Of a stretch of DNA of 64,000 nt, positions 17,711 to 26,524 are shown in pieces (the stretch's first letter is position 1; each line of letters opens with the position of its first letter). Source of the DNA: Rhodobacter sp. (GTDB taxonomy: Bacteria > Pseudomonadota > Alphaproteobacteria > Rhodobacterales > Rhodobacteraceae). The notes beneath the pieces are model-generated. The model made no database searches. It saw only the letters and a list, made by a program, of their open reading frames with translations, and had not been told where the DNA came from. The translations under genes were made by a program, and so were the position numbers. The stretch lies in NCBI GenBank assembly GCA_027484985.1, contig JAIXRW010000042.1, forward strand, positions 1 through 64,000. Direction: 5' to 3'.

Positions 17711-19232
17711 CACGCGGCTTGGTCTTGCCTTGGCGCTGGCGCTGGTCTCGGCCCCGCTTTGGGCCGAAGAACCGCTTTCCGCCATCGACTGGCTGTCGCA
17801 ATCCGTCTCGGCCCCCGCCACCCGCACCGGCCCTGCCGAGCCTCCGGTTTCGCAGGGCGTCAGCAATGGCGATGTCTCCGTCTCGGTCCTCGGCGGTCCC
17901 TCGCCCGATGCCGTGGGCCTCTTGCGCCCCGAGGTGACGGGCCTTCCCGCCAACCTCTGGGGTCTGGGCGATACCGCCGCCATCGCCACCGCCATCGGCC
18001 ACGAACGCCCCGTCACCCTGCCCGCCCTGCGCGGCCTGCTGCTATCTGTCCTGCTGGCCGAGGCGACACCCCCCGCCGATGCCTCGCCCCAAGGCACCCT
18101 GCTTCTGGCCCGCATCGACAAACTGCTCGATCTGGGCGCGCTCGATCAGGCCCGCGCCCTGCTTGATGCCGCGGGCACACCCAGCCCCGCGCTGTTCCGC
18201 CGCTCCTTCGATGTCGCCCTTCTCACCGGCGAGGAAGATCGCGGCTGCCGCGTGATGATCTCGGCCCCCGGCCTTGCCCCCACCTTTCCCGCCCGCATCT
18301 TCTGCCTTGCCCGCTCGGGCGACTGGAACGCCGCCGCCCTGACCCTGCGCACCGCGCAAGCCCTCGGCTATGTCACGCCGGAAGAAGACGCCCTCTTGTC
18401 GCGCTTTCTCGACCCCGACCTTTTCGAAGGCGACCCCGCCCTTGCCCCACCCGCGCGTGTCACCCCCCTGGCATGGCGCATGTTCGAGGCGATCGGCGAA
18501 CCCCTGCCCACCGTCACCCTGCCCATCGCCTTTGCCCATGCCGAACTGCGCCCCCAGGCGGGCTGGAAAAGCCAGATCGAGGCCGCCGAACGCCTGACCC
18601 GCGCAGGCGCCATCGCGCCCAATGTGCTGCTTGGCCTTTACACCGAACGCAAACCCGCCGCTTCGGGCGGCGTCTGGGACAGGGTCGCCGCCTTCCAGCG
18701 CTTCGAAAGCGCCCTGCTGGCCGACCGCAGGCTCGATATCGAGAAAACCCTGCCCGACATCTGGTCGCAACTGGCCGGCGCCGAACTCGAAGCCGCCTTT
18801 GCCGAACTTTACGGCGAAAGGCTCGCCAATCTGGTGCTCGACGGCGATGCCGGCCGCATTGCCTATGAGGCGGGGCTGCTTTCCCCCGCCTTTGAAGCCG
18901 TGGCCAAAACCCGCGTCCCCGCCTCGCCACGCGAATATTTCCTGACCGCGCTGGCCAAGGGCGACCTTGCCGCCGCCCCCGCCCCCGACAGCCTGACCCG
19001 CGCCATCAAACCCGCCTTCACCGGCGCCCCCCTTGCCCCCGACCTTCAGGCCCTGCTCGACGCCAACCGCACCGGCGAGGCGATTCTGGCCGCCATCGAC
19101 CGCATCGAAAGCGGGGTGCAGGGCAATCTTCCCGCCGTGACCGAAGGCCTCGCCCTGCTGCGCGCCGTGGGGCAAGACCGCATCGCCCGACGCGCGGCAC
19201 TTGAACTCATCCTGCTCGAACGGCGCGGCTGA
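17700..19232 (+). CDS. Secreted or periplasmic protein of unknown function
   Basis: 510 residues. A signal peptide is evident: MPIDTRLGLALALALVSAPLWA with AxA-like cleavage before EEPL. The remainder is almost all α-helical with paired helices (ARIDKLLDLGALDQARALLDAAG, ARSGDWNAAALTLRTAQALG), resembling TPR/solenoid repeats, Ala/Leu-rich and lacking catalytic motifs. Two Cys are near GCRVMISA and IFCLARSG and could pair. It is coupled to the preceding membrane peptide and 2 bases ahead of xerD, so the three form an operon. The family looks restricted to the order; no function can be given. Confidence 0.72.
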   Translation: MPIDTRLGLALALALVSAPLWAEEPLSAIDWLSQSVSAPATRTGPAEPPVSQGVSNGDVSVSVLGGPSPDAVGLLRPEVTGLPANLWGLGDTAAIATAIGHERPVTLPALRGLLLSVLLAEATPPADASPQGTLLLARIDKLLDLGALDQARALLDAAGTPSPALFRRSFDVALLTGEEDRGCRVMISAPGLAPTFPARIFCLARSGDWNAAALTLRTAQALGYVTPEEDALLSRFLDPDLFEGDPALAPPARVTPLAWRMFEAIGEPLPTVTLPIAFAHAELRPQAGWKSQIEAAERLTRAGAIAPNVLLGLYTERKPAASGGVWDRVAAFQRFESALLADRRLDIEKTLPDIWSQLAGAELEAAFAELYGERLANLVLDGDAGRIAYEAGLLSPAFEAVAKTRVPASPREYFLTALAKGDLAAAPAPDSLTRAIKPAFTGAPLAPDLQALLDANRTGEAILAAIDRIESGVQGNLPAVTEGLALLRAVGQDRIARRAALELILLERRG

Positions 19233-19234
19233 CC

Positions 19235-20170
19235 ATGGCGCCCGCCCATCCCGACCAATGGATTTCCGCCTTCCTCGCCGCCGCCGCGGCCGAACTTGAC
19301 GCCGCGCGCAACACCCGGCTTGCCTATGGCCGCGATCTCAAGGATTTCGCCGCATGGCTGGCCCGCCGTGGCGAATCCTTCGCCACCGCCACCCGCGCCG
19401 ATGTCGAAGCCTATCTCGTTGCCTGCGAAGCCGAAGGCCTGTCCAAAGCCACCCGCGCCCGCCGCCTGTCATCGATCCGCCAGCTCTACCGCTTCGCGCA
19501 TGAGGAAGGCTGGCGCGCCGACAACCCCGCCCTGCGCATCACCGGCCCCGGCGCCAGCAAATCCCTGCCCAAAACCCTGACCATCGAACAGGTTGACCGC
19601 CTGCTCGACGCCGCCCGCACCAAGGGCCGGTCAGACGCAGAACGCCTGCGCAACCGCGCCCTGCTCGAATTGCTCTACGCCACCGGAATGCGCGTGTCCG
19701 AACTGGTGGAACTGCCCGTGGCCGCCCTACGCGGCGATCCGGCCATGATCCTCGTGCGCGGCAAGGGCGACAAGGAACGCATGGTGCCGCTCTCCTCGCC
19801 CGCCCGCACCGCCGTCACCGACTGGCTGGCAACCCGCGACGCCGTCGAAGAAGCCGCCCGCAAACAGGGCGTCCTGCCTTCGAAATACCTCTTCCCCGGC
19901 CCCGGTGCCGCAGGCCACCTCACACGGCAGCACGTCCACCTGATGCTCAAGGATATCGCGGTGCTGGCAGGCCTCTCGCCCGCAATGGTCACGCCCCACA
20001 CCCTGCGCCACGCCTTCGCCACCCACCTTCTGGCCGGTGGCGCCGATCTTCGCGTGATCCAGACCCTGCTCGGCCATGCCGACCTTGCCACCACCGAAAT
20101 CTACACACATGTGCTGGACGAGCACCTGAAACACCTCGTCCTCACCCGCCACCCTCTGGCCCGCAAATGA
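19235..20170 (+). CDS. xerD: Site-specific tyrosine recombinase XerD
   Basis: Resolves chromosome dimers at dif with XerC and FtsK. The 311 residues comprise the N-terminal SAM-like domain (RLAYGRDLKDFAAWL to about residue 100) and the catalytic domain with the full set of residues: R153 (TGMRVSEL), K177 (RGKGDKER), H255 and R258 (HTLRHAFATHLL), H281 (LLGHADLATT) and nucleophile Y290 (EIYTHV). XerD rather than XerC is inferred from the 311-residue length and the core neighbours; no phage-type signs. Overlaps the next gene by 4 bases. Confidence 0.93.
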   Translation: MAPAHPDQWISAFLAAAAAELDAARNTRLAYGRDLKDFAAWLARRGESFATATRADVEAYLVACEAEGLSKATRARRLSSIRQLYRFAHEEGWRADNPALRITGPGASKSLPKTLTIEQVDRLLDAARTKGRSDAERLRNRALLELLYATGMRVSELVELPVAALRGDPAMILVRGKGDKERMVPLSSPARTAVTDWLATRDAVEEAARKQGVLPSKYLFPGPGAAGHLTRQHVHLMLKDIAVLAGLSPAMVTPHTLRHAFATHLLAGGADLRVIQTLLGHADLATTEIYTHVLDEHLKHLVLTRHPLARK

Positions 20171-21045
20171 CCGCAGATCTTCTGCTCTTCGCCCTCGCCG
20201 CGCTGCTTCTCGCCCCGCTCGCCCTACCGCGCCTGCGCGCCCGCCTCATCGCGCTGGCCCGCCGCTACGATCCGCGCGACCGCGCCGATACGCTGCGCAA
20301 CGACATCCTCGATGTCCCCATGGGCAAGGAACACCGCGACCGCCTGATCGGCGCGCTCGACCTGCACGAACACACCGTGGACGAGATCATGCGCCACCGC
20401 CGCCAGATCGAGATGATCGATGCCGACAGCCCGCCCGACGCGATCCTGACCCAGATCCTCGCCTCGCCCCATACCCGCCTGCCGGTTTTCCGCGACAGCG
20501 ACGAAAACATCCTCGGCGTCATCCACGCCAAAGACGTCCTGCGCGAGGTGGACCGTCTGGTCCGCATCGAAGGCGAAGGGCTCGCCGCGCTCGATATCGT
20601 CAAGGTGGCGATGAAACCCTATTTCGTGCCCGAAACCACAGCACTTGACGAACAGATGCGGCAGTTCCTGAAACGCCGCACCCATTTCGCCCTTGTCGTC
20701 GATGAATATGGCACGCTTCAGGGCCTGATCACCCTCGAAGACATTCTCGAAGAAATCGTGGGCGAGATTAACGACGAATTCGACATCACCCCCCGCAGCA
20801 GCGCCCTGACCCGCACCGAAACCGGCGATTACCTTGTTGATGGCGCCATGACGATCCGCGATCTCAACCGCGCGCTCGACTGGTCGCTTCCCGATGACGA
20901 GGCAAACACCATCGCAGGCCTTGTGATCCACGAAGCCCAGACCATTCCCGCCGAAGCACAGGCCTTCAGCTTCCACGGCTTCCGGTTCGAGGTCGTCACC
21001 CGCCGCGAAAACCGCATCTCGCGGCTGAAAATCCGCCCGCTCTGA
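20167..21045 (+). CDS. CBS-pair/CorC-HlyC domain protein lacking most of the DUF21 membrane domain
   Basis: 292 residues. A single N-terminal membrane segment (LLLFALAALLLAPLALP) leads straight into the linker ALDLHEHTVDEIMRHRRQIEMID, a pair of CBS domains (LPVFRDSDENILGVIHAKDVL and FALVVDEYGTLQGLITLEDILEEIVGEI) and the CorC_HlyC domain (TGDYLVDGAMTIRDLNRAL and ENRISRLKIRPL). Family members usually have a 180-residue, 3-4-helix DUF21 (CNNM) domain before the linker; it is absent here, as in CorC-type proteins. The ATG overlaps the xerD stop by 4 bases, so the N-terminus cannot be longer without overlapping xerD. Confidence 0.85.
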   Translation: MTADLLLFALAALLLAPLALPRLRARLIALARRYDPRDRADTLRNDILDVPMGKEHRDRLIGALDLHEHTVDEIMRHRRQIEMIDADSPPDAILTQILASPHTRLPVFRDSDENILGVIHAKDVLREVDRLVRIEGEGLAALDIVKVAMKPYFVPETTALDEQMRQFLKRRTHFALVVDEYGTLQGLITLEDILEEIVGEINDEFDITPRSSALTRTETGDYLVDGAMTIRDLNRALDWSLPDDEANTIAGLVIHEAQTIPAEAQAFSFHGFRFEVVTRRENRISRLKIRPL

Positions 21046-21122
21046 CAGCGATATCTCCGCGCCAATTCCCGCCCCGCTGCCCCGAAGGCCTCTGTCCCCG
21101 GCGCAAGGAAAGGCGCATATCT

Positions 21123-21213
21123 GGGCAAGGGTGAAAGGCCCGCGTCTTTCATACTCGTCCAAATATCCCGGGGGGGAAATCGGCCAAGGGCCGATTTGGG
21201 GGGCTGGCCCCCC
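21123..21213. repeat. Intergenic AAATATCC repeat, copy A
   Basis: Order: GGGCAAGGGTGAAAGG, CTTTCATACTCG, CCAAATATCCCGGGGGG, the dyad AATCGGCCAAGGGCCGATT, then GGGGGGCTGGCCCCCC, itself a hairpin. Between convergent genes, so likely a shared transcription end. Nearly the reverse complement of copy D at 47762. Confidence 0.8.
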
Positions 21214-21236
21214 ATCCTGCACCCTTTCGCGCAGCC

Positions 21237-22814
21237 CTACCTGCTGCGGAACAAAGACCCTAGGATGCCGCGCACCACCGCCTGCCCCGCCTTGGTGCCG
21301 ATCTGGCGCGCAAAGCTTTTGGCCATGGCCGTGCCGATCGAATCCGCGCGGCTCGCCGGTGCGCGGCGGGGCGCGGCGTCGCGCGCGGCCCCGCCGTCAT
21401 AGCGCCGTGCATTCTGCAAGCCGTCATCCTCGGCCGCCCGCCCCCAGGGCGTGGCCCCGCCCTGCGGCGCGGCCTGCGCCTGTTGCTGCCGCGCCGCCTC
21501 GGCCGCCGCCTGATCGGCCTTTGCCTTCAGCTTTTCATAGGCGCTTTCGCGGTCAACCAGCGTGTCGTATTTCCCCCTGACCGGTGACGTCGCCATCAAT
21601 TGCGCCCGCAGCGCGGGGTCGATGGGGCCAAGCTGGCTTGACGGCGGGCGGATCAGCGTGCGCTGCACCATGCCCGGCACGCCCTTGGCCTCGAGGAAAC
21701 TCGTCACCGCCTCGCCGGTGCCCACATCGCGGATCGCCTCTTCGGTCTTGAAGGCCGGATTGTCGCGATAGGTTTCCGCGGCCATCTTCAGGTCTTTCTG
21801 GTCCTTGGCGGTGAACGCCCGCAGCGCGTGCTGCACGCGGTTGCCCAGCTGGCCCAGAATCGTTTCGGGCACATCGGCGGGGTTCTGGGTAATGAAATAG
21901 ACCCCCACCCCCTTCGACCGGATCAGCCGCGCCACCTGTTCCACCTTGGTCACCAGCGCCTTGGGCGCGTCCTGGAACAGAAGATGCGCCTCGTCGAAGA
22001 AGAACACGAGCTTGGGCTTTTCCGGGTCGCCCACCTCGGGCAGGGTCTCGAACAGTTCCGACAGCAGCCACAGCAGGAAGGTCGCATAAAGCCGCGGGCT
22101 TTGCATCAGCTTGCCGGCGGCCAGCAGGTTCACCCGCCCCATGCCGCTGGCATCCACCGCCATCAGATCGGCCAGGTCCAGCGCCGGTTCCCCGAACAGC
22201 TTGGCCCCGCCCTCGTTTTCCAACACCAGCAACCGCCGCTGGATCGCCCCGATCGACGCTGTGGCAACCAGCCCGTAGCGGGTTGAAATCGTCTCGGCAT
22301 TCTCGCCGACAAAGACCAGCAGCGCCTGCAAATCCTTCATGTCGAGAAGCGGCAGCCCTTCCTCGTCGGCCAGCCGGAAGGCCACGTTCAGCACGCCCTC
22401 TTGCGGTTCGGTCAGTTCCAGCAACCGCGACAGCAGCAAAGGCCCCATCTCGGCCACGGTCGCCCGCACCGGATGGCCCTGTTCCCCGAACAGGTCCCAG
22501 AATGTCACCGGAAAGGCCCTGTATTGCAGGTCCAGCCCGATGGTCTTTGACCGCGCCACAAAGGCCTCGTGCAGCTTGTGCGTGACCGACCCCGCCGCCG
22601 CGATCCCCGCCAGATCGCCCTTCACATCGGCCATGAACACCGGCACACCCGCCGCCGAGAACCCTTCGGCCAGCACCTGCAACGTCACTGTCTTGCCCGT
22701 GCCCGTTGCCCCCGCGATCAGCCCGTGCCGGTTGCCATAGCGCAGCAACAGCGTCTGCGGCAGCGCATGCCCCTCGCCGCCGCCGCCCACGAAAATCCCT
22801 GCATCCTCGGCCAT
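21237..22814 (-). CDS. HerA/DUF853-like ATPase
   Basis: Cytoplasmic P-loop ATPase of the HerA-VirD4 class: Walker A GATGTGKT, DVKGDLAGIAAAGS after it, Walker B KLVFFFDEAHLLF, and VYFITQNPADVPETILGQLGNRVQHAL as sensor-like motif. The C-terminal 90 residues are Ala/Gln-rich and variable. Members are annotated as DUF853 or helicase HerA-like; archaeal HerA works in end resection, but the bacterial role is unknown. The ATG at 22814 gives MAEDAGIFVGGGGEGH, where family homology begins; an upstream extension is not conserved-looking. 526 residues. Confidence 0.88.
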   Translation of the reverse strand: MAEDAGIFVGGGGEGHALPQTLLLRYGNRHGLIAGATGTGKTVTLQVLAEGFSAAGVPVFMADVKGDLAGIAAAGSVTHKLHEAFVARSKTIGLDLQYRAFPVTFWDLFGEQGHPVRATVAEMGPLLLSRLLELTEPQEGVLNVAFRLADEEGLPLLDMKDLQALLVFVGENAETISTRYGLVATASIGAIQRRLLVLENEGGAKLFGEPALDLADLMAVDASGMGRVNLLAAGKLMQSPRLYATFLLWLLSELFETLPEVGDPEKPKLVFFFDEAHLLFQDAPKALVTKVEQVARLIRSKGVGVYFITQNPADVPETILGQLGNRVQHALRAFTAKDQKDLKMAAETYRDNPAFKTEEAIRDVGTGEAVTSFLEAKGVPGMVQRTLIRPPSSQLGPIDPALRAQLMATSPVRGKYDTLVDRESAYEKLKAKADQAAAEAARQQQAQAAPQGGATPWGRAAEDDGLQNARRYDGGAARDAAPRRAPASRADSIGTAMAKSFARQIGTKAGQAVVRGILGSLFRSR

Positions 22815-23005
22815 GACGCCCCCCATTCGCACCGCTACACACAAGACGCGATCAAAGCGCCCGTTCGGGGCGCAGAATACATGCTTCCGGTTGCCCCGCC
22901 ACCGCCTTCTTGCGCGCCGTGCTGCGGCCAAAGCACAGGCACCATGCCCGAAACCTGACCAAAAAATCAAAGATTTCAAGCGCCTCGCGCCATATCACAT
23001 TCCTG

Positions 23006-23034
23006 TTGACGCATGCCGTTTTCCCGCTTAGCGT
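23006..23034 (+). promoter_or_regulatory. Candidate promoter of the small RNA upstream of ialB
   Basis: TTGACG (23006-23011), 17 bases, TAGCGT (23029-23034). An RNA would start near 23040, before two hairpins. Confidence 0.5.
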
Positions 23035-23039
23035 CACAA

Positions 23040-23120
23040 ACCATGAAGTCGGCCAGTCCGACAGGGAGCAAAAAATACATATGGAAAGGGCCGGTTCCTC
23101 CGGCCCTTTCTTGCTTTCTG
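23040..23120 (+). ncRNA. Candidate small RNA or attenuator
   Basis: About 80 bases with a small stem GTCGG-CCAGT-CCGAC (23048-23062), a purine-rich linker GGGAGCAAAAAATACATATG, and a strong stem GAAAGGGCCGG / CCGGCCCTTTC (loop TTCCT) followed by TTGCTTTC. It follows a good promoter, lies in a 400-base gap and sits about 100 bases before the IalB gene, so it could be either a free sRNA or a leader that ends early. A short reading frame can be drawn through it but is unlike coding DNA around it. Confidence 0.5.
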
Positions 23121-23217
23121 CCCCCCGATCACGTCCCCGCGTCCGCCCGTTTTCGCCGCTGACAGCCGCCCTGTCCCGTGCTAAGCGCAGCGCCATCGCA
23201 ACTGACCAAGTGGACCC

Positions 23218-23865
23218 ATGATGCCGAGCTTTCTTTCCCGCCTTCTTGCCGCCGGCCTGCTGACCGTTTCGGCAGCCGCCCTCCACGCGCAAGAGACCAC
23301 GGCGCAGGATCCCGCCCCCGCCGCCACGACCGAGGCGCCCGCCGCCGATTCCGCCGCCGCGACCGACCTGTCGATGGGTCAGGCCCCTGCCGATGGCGTC
23401 GGGTCAACCTATACCAAGGAAGGCTTCGAAGACTGGCAGCAGCGTTGCGTCAAGACCGCCGATGGCAATGATCCCTGCCAGCTTTACCAGCTTCTGAAAG
23501 ATGCCCAAGGCACCTCGGTGGCCGAGATCAACATGTTCTCGCTGCCCGAAGGCGGTCAGGCCGCCGCAGGCGCCACCATCATCGTTCCGCTGGAAACCCT
23601 GCTCACCGCCGGCATGCGCTTTGCCATCGATACGGCCGAACCCAAGGTCTATCCCTTCACCTTCTGCTCGCAGATCGGCTGCGTCGCCCGCATCGGCTTT
23701 ACCGCCGACGAACTCGCCGCCTTCAAAAAGGGCGCCAAGGGCACGCTGACCATCGTTCCCGCCGTCTCGCCCAAGGATACCGTGGCACTGGATGTCTCGC
23801 TCAAGGGGTTCACCGCCGGTTATGACGCGGTCAAGGCCTCGAACGACGCGCTGCCCAAGCAGTAA
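23218..23865 (+). CDS. IalB (invasion-associated locus B) family periplasmic protein
   Basis: 215 residues with a signal peptide (about 24 residues ending LHA), an Ala/Pro/Thr-rich spacer to about residue 60, and the IalB domain: GFEDWQQRC, DPCQLYQLL, INMFSLP, AGATIIVPLETLLTAGMRFAID and YPFTFCSQIGCVARIGF, with its two conserved Cys pairs. IalB-like proteins are widespread in alphaproteobacteria, periplasmic or outer-membrane associated, and mostly of unknown role outside Bartonella. The ATG may be the first or second Met. A strong terminator follows. Confidence 0.86.
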   Translation: MMPSFLSRLLAAGLLTVSAAALHAQETTAQDPAPAATTEAPAADSAAATDLSMGQAPADGVGSTYTKEGFEDWQQRCVKTADGNDPCQLYQLLKDAQGTSVAEINMFSLPEGGQAAAGATIIVPLETLLTAGMRFAIDTAEPKVYPFTFCSQIGCVARIGFTADELAAFKKGAKGTLTIVPAVSPKDTVALDVSLKGFTAGYDAVKASNDALPKQ

Positions 23866-23885
23866 TCCGCAGCCCGCCTGCCCCG

Positions 23886-23912
23886 AACCCGCGCCCCAGG
23901 CGCGGGTTTTTT
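23886..23912 (+). terminator. Rho-independent terminator of the ialB gene
   Basis: Stem AACCCGCGCC / GGCGCGGGTT with CCA loop and a following T-run, 20 bases after the stop. It touches the 3' end of the ketosynthase gene on the other strand. Confidence 0.9.
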
Positions 23913-25120
23913 CATGCCCGCCGCAGCGCCAGCACCGCGTTCAGCCCGCCAAAGGCAAAGGCATTGCTCAGCACCGCCGCCACGGGCTTTTCGCGCGCGG
24001 CCCCTGCCACAATGTCCAGCGCGCAATCGGGGTCGGGGGCGCCATAGCCCAGATTGGGCGCGATCACCCCGTCGCGCAGCGCCAGGATACAGGCCAAAAG
24101 CTCGATCGCCCCCGTCCCGCCGATCACATGCCCGTGCATTGCCTTGGTCGATGACACCGCAACCCCCGCCAGCGCAGGCCCGAATACCCCGCGCAGCGCC
24201 GCCGCCTCGATCCGGTCATTGGCCGCGGTGCCGGTGCCATGGGCGTTGACATAGCCCACCTCCTCTGGCGCCATTCCCGCATCGCGCAGCGCCGCCGCAA
24301 TCGCCCGCCCCGCACCCTCGACATTGGGCATCACGATATCGCCCGCGTCCGAGGTCATGCCAAAACCCGCCACCTCGGCCAAAATCCCGGCCCCGCGCGC
24401 GCGCGCATGGTCAAGGTCCTCGAACACAAAGACCGCCGCCCCCTCGCCCATCACCATCCCGTTGCGGTCGGCACTGAACGGGCGGCAGCCATCGGGCGAC
24501 ATCACCCGCAGCCCTTCCCACGCCTTGATGCCGCCAAAGCTCAGCATCGCCTCGGCCCCGCCCGTCACCATCGCCGTCACCGCCCCCGACCGCACCAACT
24601 GAAAGGCCAGCCCCATCGCATGGTTCGACGAAGCACAGGCCGACGACACGGTAAAAACCGGCCCCCTGATTCCGGTCTGCATGCTCACATGCGAAGCGGG
24701 GGCGCTGTTCATCAGCTTGGGCACCACCAGCGGATGCACGCGGTTCTTCCCCTCGGCATAGACCGCGCGGTAACTTTCGTCCCAGGTGGTCAGACCGCCC
24801 GCTGCCGTGCCCAGCACCACGCCCGCCTGCAACCCCAGCGCGCCGGTGAAATCCAGCCCCGCCTGCGCCACCGCCTGCCGCGATGCCTCAAGCGTGAACT
24901 GCGTCACACGGTCATACAGCGTCAATTCCTGCCGGTCGAACCGCGCATCCGCCTCCCAGCCGCGCACCTGCGCCCCGATGCGGATCGACAGCCGCTCGAC
25001 ATCGCGCATCTCCAGCGCCCCGATCCCGCAGCGCCCCGCAGACATCGCGGCCAGCGTGCCCGCCACATCGAATGCCAGCGCGTTGACCGTGCCAGCCCCC
25101 GTGATAGCAACCCGCCTCAT
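23912..25120 (-). CDS. β-ketoacyl-ACP synthase (KAS II/FabF-NodE type)
   Basis: Condenses acyl-ACP with malonyl-ACP. The 402 residues keep the Cys-His-His triad: nucleophile in VSSACASSNHAMG, His in VNAHGTGTAANDRIE, and His in STKAMHGHVIGGTGAIE, plus the closing SNAFAFGGLNAVL. It starts 4 bases inside the 3' end of a dedicated ACP gene, and an LpxD-like acyltransferase lies just upstream, so it probably makes a special acyl chain rather than housekeeping fatty acids. The housekeeping fabF would sit with fabD-fabG-acpP, not seen here. Confidence 0.88.
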   Translation of the reverse strand: MRRVAITGAGTVNALAFDVAGTLAAMSAGRCGIGALEMRDVERLSIRIGAQVRGWEADARFDRQELTLYDRVTQFTLEASRQAVAQAGLDFTGALGLQAGVVLGTAAGGLTTWDESYRAVYAEGKNRVHPLVVPKLMNSAPASHVSMQTGIRGPVFTVSSACASSNHAMGLAFQLVRSGAVTAMVTGGAEAMLSFGGIKAWEGLRVMSPDGCRPFSADRNGMVMGEGAAVFVFEDLDHARARGAGILAEVAGFGMTSDAGDIVMPNVEGAGRAIAAALRDAGMAPEEVGYVNAHGTGTAANDRIEAAALRGVFGPALAGVAVSSTKAMHGHVIGGTGAIELLACILALRDGVIAPNLGYGAPDPDCALDIVAGAAREKPVAAVLSNAFAFGGLNAVLALRRA

Positions 25121-25377
25121 GCCGCCTTTGCAGCCACCAGCCGCTCCACCGCCATCACCACCGACCCGACAGTCGAAAGATCGAACCCGCTGGCAGCAGG
25201 GTCATTGGCGTTGAACGGAACCGATACGTCATAGGCCTCTTCGATGGCAAAGATCGTCTCGACCAGCCCCAGACTGTCCAGCCCGAGCGCATCCAGACGG
25301 CTGTCCAGCGAAACATCCGCCAGATCAAGCACCGCCTGTTCGGCAATGATGGTGCGGATATGGTGCGCGATTGTCAT
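25117..25377 (-). CDS. Acyl carrier protein, specialised
   Basis: 86 residues with the four-helix ACP plan and phosphopantetheine Ser in LDALGLDSLGLVETIFAIEE. The DSL motif is normal but the protein has a Pro/Asn-rich loop 3 (FNANDPAASGFDLSTV) and is less acidic than housekeeping AcpP. The ATG at 25377 (MTIAHHIRT) is preferred to one 4 codons upstream because the SD lies in between. It overlaps the ketosynthase ATG by 4 bases. Confidence 0.88.
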   Translation of the reverse strand: MTIAHHIRTIIAEQAVLDLADVSLDSRLDALGLDSLGLVETIFAIEEAYDVSVPFNANDPAASGFDLSTVGSVVMAVERLVAAKAA

Positions 25378-25400
25378 GCTATCCCCCAATTTGCCGCCTT

Positions 25401-26495
25401 CTAACCGGCATCAGGCAACCGTTCGGTGACAGTTTTTTCCAATTCCTCGACCCGCCGCGCCAGACGGGGCAGGCGGCGCAACGCCTTTTGCAGCTCGACA
25501 TGGGTTTCCATCTTCACCGCCGGATAGCCCAGCAACACCCGCCCCGCAGGCGCGTTGGTGAAAATCTTGGTGGCCCCGCCCGCGATCACGTCATCGCCCA
25601 CAAAGATATTGTCATTCACCCCGCATTGCCCCGCCATCACCACACGGTCCCCGATCCGCGCCGATCCGGCAATGCCGACCTGACCGCACAGCAGACAATC
25701 GCGCCCGATCTGCACATTATGCCCGATATGGACAAGGTTATCGAGCTTGCTTCCCGACCCGATCACCGTATCGCGGATCGTGCCACGGTCGATGCAGACA
25801 TTGGCGCCCAGTTCCACATCATCGCCAATGCTCACCGCACCCAGCGAATGGATGCGCGTCCAGCTTTGCGCCCTGATCTCGGTCCGTTCGCCCAGCGTCT
25901 CGCGAATTTCCTCGACCCCCGATTTTTCCGGCGTGACAAAGGAAAACCCGTCCGACCCCACCACCGCACCGGGCTGGGCGATGAACCGGTCCCCGATCCG
26001 CACCCGCGCCCCGATCCGCACGCCTTGGCACAGCAGCGCATCCGCGCCGATCACCGCGCCCTCGGCCACCGACACATGGCTGGCGATCCGCGCCCGCGCC
26101 CCGATCACCACGCCGCGCCCGATGGTGACAAAGGGCCCGATGGCCGCCCCCGCACCGATCACCGCACTTTCGTCGATCACGCTCAGCGGATGTACGCCCA
26201 CGGCAATCTCGGGCCCGCCATCCATAAGCCGCGTCAGCCCCGCCATGGCCAGCCGCCCGCGCGGCGCGAAAACGGCAGCCTGCAAGCCCAGCCCCTGCCA
26301 GTCCGCCCCCGCCCACAGCAGCGCCGCCCGCGCCCGCCCCTTGGCGATTCCATCGGCATATTTCGGATCCATCGCCAGCGCCAGCGCCTCGGGCCCAGCC
26401 GCGGCAGGCTCGGCCGCCCGTTCGATCACCAGCGACAAATCCCCCGCCGCCTCGGCGCCAAGCGCGCGCGCGATCTCGCCGATTGTATGGCCCAT
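25401..26495 (-). CDS. LpxD-like hexapeptide-repeat N-acyltransferase (paralog)
   Basis: 364 residues: an N-terminal LpxD-type uridine-binding domain ([21 protein letters not shown] and [17 protein letters not shown]), then a long left-handed β-helix of [IV]-G-x(4) repeats, and a C-terminal helical tail ([24 protein letters not shown]). The catalytic His of E. coli LpxD (H239, in xAHN) has a match in [10 protein letters not shown], but the second implicated His (H276, NGHM) aligns with Asn in GVNDNIFVG. Followed by an ACP and a ketosynthase, it may transfer the chain they make onto a lipid-A-like or other amino sugar. Confidence 0.82.
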   Translation of the reverse strand: MGHTIGEIARALGAEAAGDLSLVIERAAEPAAAGPEALALAMDPKYADGIAKGRARAALLWAGADWQGLGLQAAVFAPRGRLAMAGLTRLMDGGPEIAVGVHPLSVIDESAVIGAGAAIGPFVTIGRGVVIGARARIASHVSVAEGAVIGADALLCQGVRIGARVRIGDRFIAQPGAVVGSDGFSFVTPEKSGVEEIRETLGERTEIRAQSWTRIHSLGAVSIGDDVELGANVCIDRGTIRDTVIGSGSKLDNLVHIGHNVQIGRDCLLCGQVGIAGSARIGDRVVMAGQCGVNDNIFVGDDVIAGGATKIFTNAPAGRVLLGYPAVKMETHVELQKALRRLPRLARRVEELEKTVTERLPDAG

Positions 26496-26524
26496 CCGCA
26501 GTCCTCCGGTCGTTCCCGCCGGAT

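Noticed and set aside
19235-20170. XerD as a phage or integron integrase
   Set aside because: It is coupled to core genes, has XerD length and motifs, and lacks cassette or prophage context.
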